64,000 nucleotides of DNA, taken from assembly GCF_002812955.1 (NCBI RefSeq), contig NZ_PFXK01000006.1:1-64000 (forward strand), given 5' to 3'. Both the position numbers and the translations under genes were made by a program. The stretch comes from Vibrio sp. HA2012. Its GTDB lineage: Bacteria > Pseudomonadota > Gammaproteobacteria > Enterobacterales > Vibrionaceae. Positions within the stretch are counted from its first letter, which is position 1, and the number at the start of each line of letters is the position of its first letter. The notes below the pieces were generated by a model. It saw only the letters and a program-made list of their open reading frames with translations, made no database searches and was not told the origin of the DNA. Positions 59,242 to 64,000 of this stretch are shown here, piece by piece.

Positions 59242-60438
59242 ATGGAACATAAAAAGAATCAATTTCCCGTTTATATCCAAGCGTGTGGTTCTCACTCCGC
59301 ACTGGGGAATAATACGGAGACCATACTTAAACGGCTGCAAGGTCAGGAAGCCTCCGATATGGAAAGGGTGGACGGCTGGCTGAATAACGGCAACCAGACG
59401 GTGGTCGGCATGGTGAAAGCCGATTTACCTGAGCTGCCCACTCACCTGGAAAGCTATAACACCCGCAATAACCGGCTGGCGCTGTCTGCTCTGGTACAGA
59501 TAGAAGCCGAAGTCAGGGAGGCTATTGCCCAATATGGCGCAGAGCGGGTTGCGGTGATAGTGGGTACCAGCACTTCGGGGATCTCTGATGGTGAAGCTGC
59601 GCTGAAAGAAAAGCTGGAAAGCGGGGCGTTTCCTAAAGAGTACCACTACAATCAACAGGAACTGGGTAATCCGGCCGAGTTTATCGCCGACTATTTTCAG
59701 CTGTCCGGTCCTTGTTTCTGCATCTCAACGGCCTGTTCGTCCAGCGGCCGGGTATTTTTATCGGCCAAACGGCTGTTAAAAGCAGGACTGGTTGATGCGG
59801 TGATTGCCGGTGGTGTAGATAGCCTGTGCCGGTTAACATTAAACGGATTTAACGGGCTGGAAGCTTTGTCGACTACGCACTGTAACCCGTTTAGCCTGAA
59901 TCGTGACGGCATTAATATCGGTGAAGCGGCCGCTTTTATGCTGCTCTCTGCTGTGCCATCAGCCGATCAGATAGCGCTTCTGGGGGCGGGAGACAGCTCC
60001 GATGCCCACCATATTTCAGCCCCTCATCCGGATGGTGTCGGCGCGGAAGAAGCGATGAAAAAAGCGCTGAATGATGCGGGGCTGACGCCGGACGATATCG
60101 GTTATATCAATGCGCACGGCACGGCCACGCTGTTAAACGATGCGATGGAAGGCAAGGCTATTGCGAGAGTCTTTTCTGCCGATACACCGGTCAGCTCAAC
60201 CAAGCCTCTGACCGGACATACGTTAGGGACTGCCAGTGCGATGGAAGCGGCCATTTGCTGGTATCTGCTCAAGTATAAGTCGGCCTTGCCAAGGCAGATA
60301 AATGACGGTCAGTTTGATGCTATCCCACTACGGTTTGTGCAGCAGGATATGCCTTTGCACGGTAAGGCTGTGTTGAGTAATTCTTTCGCATTTGGCGGGA
60401 ATAATATTAGTTTGGTGTTTGGGTATGCAGATGAATGA
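59242..60438 (+). CDS. apeO: Beta-ketoacyl-ACP synthase (APE elongation)
   Basis: A 398-aa ketosynthase with a complete catalytic set: Cys in CISTACSSSGRVF, His in NAHGTATLLNDAMEG and His in KPLTGHTLGTASAMEA. It would pair with the Cys-less ApeC-type protein to extend the polyene by two carbons per round. The start is 30 nt after the apeN stop codon. It overlaps the next frame, so translation is coupled. Confidence 0.86.
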   Translation: MEHKKNQFPVYIQACGSHSALGNNTETILKRLQGQEASDMERVDGWLNNGNQTVVGMVKADLPELPTHLESYNTRNNRLALSALVQIEAEVREAIAQYGAERVAVIVGTSTSGISDGEAALKEKLESGAFPKEYHYNQQELGNPAEFIADYFQLSGPCFCISTACSSSGRVFLSAKRLLKAGLVDAVIAGGVDSLCRLTLNGFNGLEALSTTHCNPFSLNRDGINIGEAAAFMLLSAVPSADQIALLGAGDSSDAHHISAPHPDGVGAEEAMKKALNDAGLTPDDIGYINAHGTATLLNDAMEGKAIARVFSADTPVSSTKPLTGHTLGTASAMEAAICWYLLKYKSALPRQINDGQFDAIPLRFVQQDMPLHGKAVLSNSFAFGGNNISLVFGYADE

Positions 60439-60922
60439 TCAACCCGAAGTAAAGAGATTATCTGAAATAGAAAAGCTGCCGGAAGTAAAGGATCTTCTGC
60501 CGCATGATGAGCCGATGGTGCTGCTGAATCGCGTTATCAGTGTAGAAGAAATATCCATCCATTGTCAGGCGGATGTGACGGAAGCCAACCTGTTTTTTGA
60601 CCACGAGAAAAGAGTCATTCCGGCCTACGTTGGTATCGAGTATATGGCGCAGTCCATCGCGGCATGGTCTGGTTATCACGCCCGAAAAAGGCAGGAATCG
60701 CCACCGATCGGTTTTTTATTGGGAAGCCGTCGGTATAATACGGAACTCGGTGCATTTCATGAGAACATGGTGCTGGATATCTTTGCCGAACAAGTGATGG
60801 AAGATAGCGGAATGGCGGTATTTTCCGGAAGAATTGAGCACAACGGCACACTGATCGCTCAATGCCAACTGAATGTGTATGTGCCTGATGAAGATAAATT
60901 ACAAGAAATGAAAAAAGGTTGA
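60425..60922 (+). CDS. apeP: Hotdog-fold dehydratase-like protein
   Basis: A 165-aa protein of the FabZ-like 3-hydroxylacyl-ACP dehydratase class: LLPHDEPMVLLNRVISVEE, then VIPAYVGIEYMAQSIAAWSGYH and GFLLGSRRY. It is the second dehydratase of the cluster and is longer than the one encoded at 51645. ATG 60425 is chosen, with ATG 60431 equally possible; the frame extends further upstream into apeO but without a family-like N-terminus. Confidence 0.82.
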   Translation: MQMNDQPEVKRLSEIEKLPEVKDLLPHDEPMVLLNRVISVEEISIHCQADVTEANLFFDHEKRVIPAYVGIEYMAQSIAAWSGYHARKRQESPPIGFLLGSRRYNTELGAFHENMVLDIFAEQVMEDSGMAVFSGRIEHNGTLIAQCQLNVYVPDEDKLQEMKKG

Positions 60923-60928
60923 TCTGTT

Positions 60929-61654
60929 GTGAATAGACAAGTGTTGGTGACGGGAGCCAGTAAAGGAATCGGACGAGCTATCGCTATACAACTGGCGAAA
61001 GACGGCTTTGAAATTATTGTCCACTATATGGGAGACAGGCAGGGGGCAGAATCAACCCTGTCTGAGATCCAGAATATCGGGCAGAACGGCAGAATTCTGC
61101 AATTTGATATCAGTAACCGCGAACAGTGCCGGGAAGTGATCGAAGCCGATATTGCTGCAAACGGCGCTTACTATGGTGTGGTTAATAATGCCGGTATTAC
61201 CCGCGATACGGCTTTTCCTGCTATGACAGAACAGGAATGGGATGGAGTTATCCATACCAATCTGGACAGCTTTTACAATGTGCTGCACCCTTGCGTTATG
61301 CCTATGGTTCAAGGCAGAAAAGGTGGCCGCATTATTACCCTTGCTTCTGTGTCGGGCCTGATGGGGAACCGCGGACAAACCAACTATAGCGCGGCGAAGG
61401 CCGGTGTTATCGGCGCAACGAAATCACTGGCACTTGAGCTGGGCAAAAGAAAGATAACCGTCAATTGTATTGCTCCGGGACTGATTGATACCGGTATGGT
61501 TGACGAGCATGTAAAAGAACACGCACTGCCACAGATCCCTCTGCGCAGAATGGGCCAGCCGGAAGAAGTGGCCGGGTTAGCCAGCTATCTGATGTCAGAT
61601 ATTGCAGCATACGTTACAAGACAGGTGATCTCTGTCAATGGAGGACTAATATGA
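60929..61654 (+). CDS. apeQ: 3-ketoacyl-ACP reductase, FabG-like
   Basis: A 241-aa short-chain dehydrogenase: cofactor loop TGASKGIGRAIA, NNAGITRD, the catalytic Ser in ITLASVSGLMGNRGQ and Tyr/Lys in NYSAAKAG. It reduces the 3-keto intermediate in each round with NADPH. GTG start at 60929, 6 nt after the previous stop codon. It overlaps apeR by 4 nt (ATGA). Confidence 0.88.
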   Translation: MNRQVLVTGASKGIGRAIAIQLAKDGFEIIVHYMGDRQGAESTLSEIQNIGQNGRILQFDISNREQCREVIEADIAANGAYYGVVNNAGITRDTAFPAMTEQEWDGVIHTNLDSFYNVLHPCVMPMVQGRKGGRIITLASVSGLMGNRGQTNYSAAKAGVIGATKSLALELGKRKITVNCIAPGLIDTGMVDEHVKEHALPQIPLRRMGQPEEVAGLASYLMSDIAAYVTRQVISVNGGLI

Positions 61655-62889
61655 ATCGTCGAGTAGTTGTCACCGGTATGTCCGGTGTTACCGCGTTCGG
61701 AAATGACTGGGACAGCGTAGAGCCTAAACTCAGAGCGTGTGAAAACGCCATCCAGTACATGCCTGATTATGAGCAGTACGATGGTCTGAACACAAAGCTG
61801 GCTGCGCCTATTAATGATTTTTCCCTGCCTAAGCATTACACGCGTAAAAAAGTGCGTTCAATGGGCCGGGTATCTCAACTGGCAACACTGGCTTCGGAAA
61901 ATGCATTAATTCAGAGCGGTCTTATTGGGAATGAAGTATTGACGAATGGTCAGACCGGAGTGGCCTACGGCTCATCAACCGGCAGCACAAATGCGGTTGG
62001 TGCGTTTGGCGTGATGCTGAACGACAAATCCACCTCTGCGATTACTGCAACCACTTATGTACAGATGATGCCGCATACCACAGCAGTTAATGTCGGTTTA
62101 TTTTTTGGTTTAAGAGGACGGGTGATCCCGACCAGCAGTGCATGTACTTCCGGCAGTCAGGCTATCGGTTATGCTTATGAGGCCATCAAACATGGTTATC
62201 AGACCGTTATGGTTGCCGGTGGCGCGGAAGAGTTGTGTCCGACTGAATCCGCGGTATTTGATACCTTATTTGCGACCAGTCTGAAAAACGATGATCCGAA
62301 ATCTACCCCTCGTCCTTACGACAAGGATCGGGACGGTCTGGTTATCGGTGAGGGAGCCGGGACTCTGGTGCTGGAAGAATACGAACACGCCAAAGCGCGC
62401 GGGGCGCATATCTACGCGGAACTGGTGGGCTTTGCCAGTAACTGCGATGCAGCTCATGTGACTCAGCCGCAGAAGGAAACCATGCAGCTGTGTATGGAAA
62501 TGGCCCTGAAAGATGCGAACCTTACCCCTGAGAGTATCGGCTATATCTCAGCTCACGGTACGGCGACGGATAAAGGCGATATCGCAGAAAGTAACGCAAC
62601 AGCCAATATCTTTGGTCAGAGTGCACCGATCAGCTCACTGAAAAGTTATTTCGGGCACACACTTGGAGCGTGCGGCGCGGTTGAAGCATGGTTAAGTATT
62701 GAGATGATGAACCATAACTGGTTCAGCCCGACGCTTAATCTGGAGAACCTTGACGAGCAATGTGGTGCTCTGGATTACATTACCGGCAGTGGTAGAGAGA
62801 TCGAGTGTGACTATATCATGAGCAATAACTTTGCTTTCGGAGGTATTAACACCTCACTTATTTTTCAAAAATATAAACAAAACAGGTAA
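61651..62889 (+). CDS. apeR: Beta-ketoacyl-ACP synthase 2 of the APE cluster
   Basis: A 412-aa ketosynthase of the FabF type with Cys in SSACTSGSQAIGYA, His in SAHGTATDKGD and His in KSYFGHTLGACGAVEAW. It is distinct from apeO in sequence and probably performs the first condensation of the aryl starter with malonyl-ACP, as proposed for ApeR. AATGGAGG lies in the end of apeQ, 6 nt before ATG. Confidence 0.86.
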   Translation: MNRRVVVTGMSGVTAFGNDWDSVEPKLRACENAIQYMPDYEQYDGLNTKLAAPINDFSLPKHYTRKKVRSMGRVSQLATLASENALIQSGLIGNEVLTNGQTGVAYGSSTGSTNAVGAFGVMLNDKSTSAITATTYVQMMPHTTAVNVGLFFGLRGRVIPTSSACTSGSQAIGYAYEAIKHGYQTVMVAGGAEELCPTESAVFDTLFATSLKNDDPKSTPRPYDKDRDGLVIGEGAGTLVLEEYEHAKARGAHIYAELVGFASNCDAAHVTQPQKETMQLCMEMALKDANLTPESIGYISAHGTATDKGDIAESNATANIFGQSAPISSLKSYFGHTLGACGAVEAWLSIEMMNHNWFSPTLNLENLDEQCGALDYITGSGREIECDYIMSNNFAFGGINTSLIFQKYKQNR

Positions 62890-62897
62890 AAAGTTGT

Positions 62898-63518
62898 ATG
62901 AAAACATTAGTTAAGTGGTTGTTTGTTGGTTTTACTGGTCTGTATCTGGCTGGTTGTGCAAGCGTTCTGACAGTGGAGCAGTCTTCTCCGGAAGTCAATA
63001 TGTCGCCGGAGTTAAAAGCGTTATCTGTTGCTGTTGTGGATTCTCGTCCGTATGTTGTTAACAAAGATAAGTCACCTGCGTTTGAAGGTATTATCCGTAG
63101 TGGGCTAGGTATTCCGTATAGTTATAACACACCGACACAAGAGCCAATGGCGGTTTACCTTGGTAATCGGATTAGTCACGGTATCAGGAAAAATGGTGTT
63201 GAGGTATCGGTCTATTCAACAACAGCCGGTATGCCGTTGAAAGAGGTGTTTGAGAATGTTGCCAGCTACGGAAAAACCGCTGTTGTCATCAACCTGAATG
63301 AATGGAAATATGATTCACATCCTTTTTCTGATTCATCATGGTATGACATGGATGTTTATGTGATTGATAAAAATGCGGAGCAACTTGCATATAAAAAATT
63401 CTCTGGTGAAGAAGATATTCCAGGCAGCGGTATCGTAAACGAAATGCTGTTGCTATATAAAAATCGTTTCGAGCAGGTTTTCTCTGATCCGGAAATCCGT
63501 AATGCATTAAGCCATTAA
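62898..63518 (+). CDS. Lipoprotein at the end of the APE operon, function unknown
   Basis: A 206-aa predicted lipoprotein: signal TLVKWLFVGFTGLYLAG with Cys at about 19. The body has LSVAVVDSRPYVVNKDKSP, YLGNRISHGIRKNGVEVSV and YGKTAVVINLNEWKYDSH, a layout similar to YajG/YbaJ-like uncharacterised lipoproteins that bind envelope lipids, though I cannot name the family firmly. It is 8 nt after apeR and 22 nt before the operon terminator, so it is the last gene of the transcript. Confidence 0.78.
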   Translation: MKTLVKWLFVGFTGLYLAGCASVLTVEQSSPEVNMSPELKALSVAVVDSRPYVVNKDKSPAFEGIIRSGLGIPYSYNTPTQEPMAVYLGNRISHGIRKNGVEVSVYSTTAGMPLKEVFENVASYGKTAVVINLNEWKYDSHPFSDSSWYDMDVYVIDKNAEQLAYKKFSGEEDIPGSGIVNEMLLLYKNRFEQVFSDPEIRNALSH

Positions 63519-63540
63519 TCGATAGCGTATAAAAAGAAGA

Positions 63541-63574
63541 AGGTCTGGTAATGATTGATTATCAGACCTTTTTT
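63541..63574. terminator. Terminator of the APE operon
   Basis: 12-bp stem (63541-63552 with 63558-63569, one G-U pair), loop GATTG, and a six-T tail. The opposite strand has a shorter, interrupted T-run (GAAGAAGA complement), so it may partly serve the PhoH-family gene too. Confidence 0.93.
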
Positions 63575-63581
63575 AATATCG

Positions 63582-64000
63582 TTATAAATTCTCTTCCGCA
63601 AATTCAGCCAAACGGCTTCTTACTACCCCGTTCAGGTGGATATTGGCACTGCCTTCGAAGTTCTTAAACCGCTCTACCATATAAGTCAGACCGGAAGTGA
63701 CCGGAGTCAGGTATGGAGAGTCGATCTGAGCCAGATTGCCGGAACAGACTAGCTTGGTACCCTCGCCGCAGCGGGTGATGATGGTCTTGATTTGTGAAGC
63801 GGTCAGGTTCTGGCATTCATCAAGTAGCACAAAGGCGTTCTGAATGGAGCGGCCACGCATAAAGTTAATCGACTTAAACTGAATATTCGCTTTATCACAG
63901 ATATATTTTAGCGAGCCTTCAGTGCAGTGATCGTTTTTATGCAGAGCTTCCAGTGTGTCGGTGACTGCGGCCAGCCAGGGCATCATCTTTTCTTCCTCAC
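63582..64000 (-). CDS. PhoH-family ATPase, C-terminal part (runs off the window)
   Basis: The reading frame stays open to the right window edge, so only the last ~139 residues are seen. They match the ATPase domain of PhoH/YlaK-type proteins: EEEKMMPWLAA, MRGRSIQNAFVLLDECQNLT (Walker B DECQN) and GLTYMVERFKN. Members with an N-terminal PIN domain act as RNA helicase/nuclease toxins or regulators, but the N-terminus lies outside. Convergent with the APE operon. Confidence 0.9.
   Translation of the reverse strand, partial: EEEKMMPWLAAVTDTLEALHKNDHCTEGSLKYICDKANIQFKSINFMRGRSIQNAFVLLDECQNLTASQIKTIITRCGEGTKLVCSGNLAQIDSPYLTPVTSGLTYMVERFKNFEGSANIHLNGVVRSRLAEFAEENL

Overview
This 64 kb window is chromosomal DNA of a gammaproteobacterium, almost certainly Vibrionaceae and probably a Vibrio. 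The grounds are the order yheO-tusDCB-rpsL-rpsG-fusA-tuf, E. coli-like S10/spc/alpha ribosomal operons with Vibrio-like proteins, a TIGR03899-like protein (a family recalled as typical of Vibrio and Shewanella), and an aryl polyene cluster that carries an ammonia lyase, as in Aliivibrio fischeri. No insertion sequence, prophage, integron or CRISPR array was seen.

Layout. (1) 1-404: tRNA-Asp and tRNA-Trp, the usual tail of an rRNA operon, then a decayed duplicate of the tRNA-Trp/terminator unit. (2) 548-5230: metA-metH, behind a promoter that overlaps a consensus MetJ box. (3) 5348-9477: slyX and a WD40-like lipoprotein gene (minus strand), fkpA, and the coupled yheO-tusDCB set for tRNA 2-thiolation. 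(4) 9545-28299: translation and secretion. This holds the str operon, S10 operon, spc operon (including secY and the 37-codon rpmJ) and alpha operon. Promoters, terminators, the S10 leader and the S4-binding alpha leader are visible. (5) 28354-45938: a PLP sulfhydrylase (metY type), fklB, a ytfB/oapA-type gene, an elaA-type acetyltransferase with a TIGR03899-like gene, ytfK, the tamA-tamB envelope translocation pair, fbp, mpl, ubiX, and a TPP riboswitch controlling thiBPQ. (6) 45966-63518: a complete aryl polyene (APE) pigment cluster. (7) 63582-64000: the 3' end of a PhoH-family gene that runs off the window.

In the APE cluster an aromatic amino acid ammonia lyase supplies an aryl-propenoate and an AMP-dependent ligase activates it onto one of two dedicated carrier proteins. 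Ketosynthases, a Cys-less chain-length-factor-like protein, a ketoreductase and two hotdog dehydratases extend it to a conjugated polyene. A methyltransferase, a PlsC-type acyltransferase and a glycosyltransferase/acyltransferase fusion would tailor it and attach it to a lipid. A LolA-like protein, an MMPL/RND exporter and several lipoproteins would carry it to the outer membrane. The order matches the published apeC to apeR order, with the lyase inserted between apeJ and apeK.

The least explained items are: mutually exclusive inverted repeats in the rpsG-fusA gap, an orphan terminator between the divergent fbp and mpl genes, a coupled pair of small ORFs before ytfK, the broken tRNA-Trp copy, and two lipoprotein genes that frame the APE cluster.
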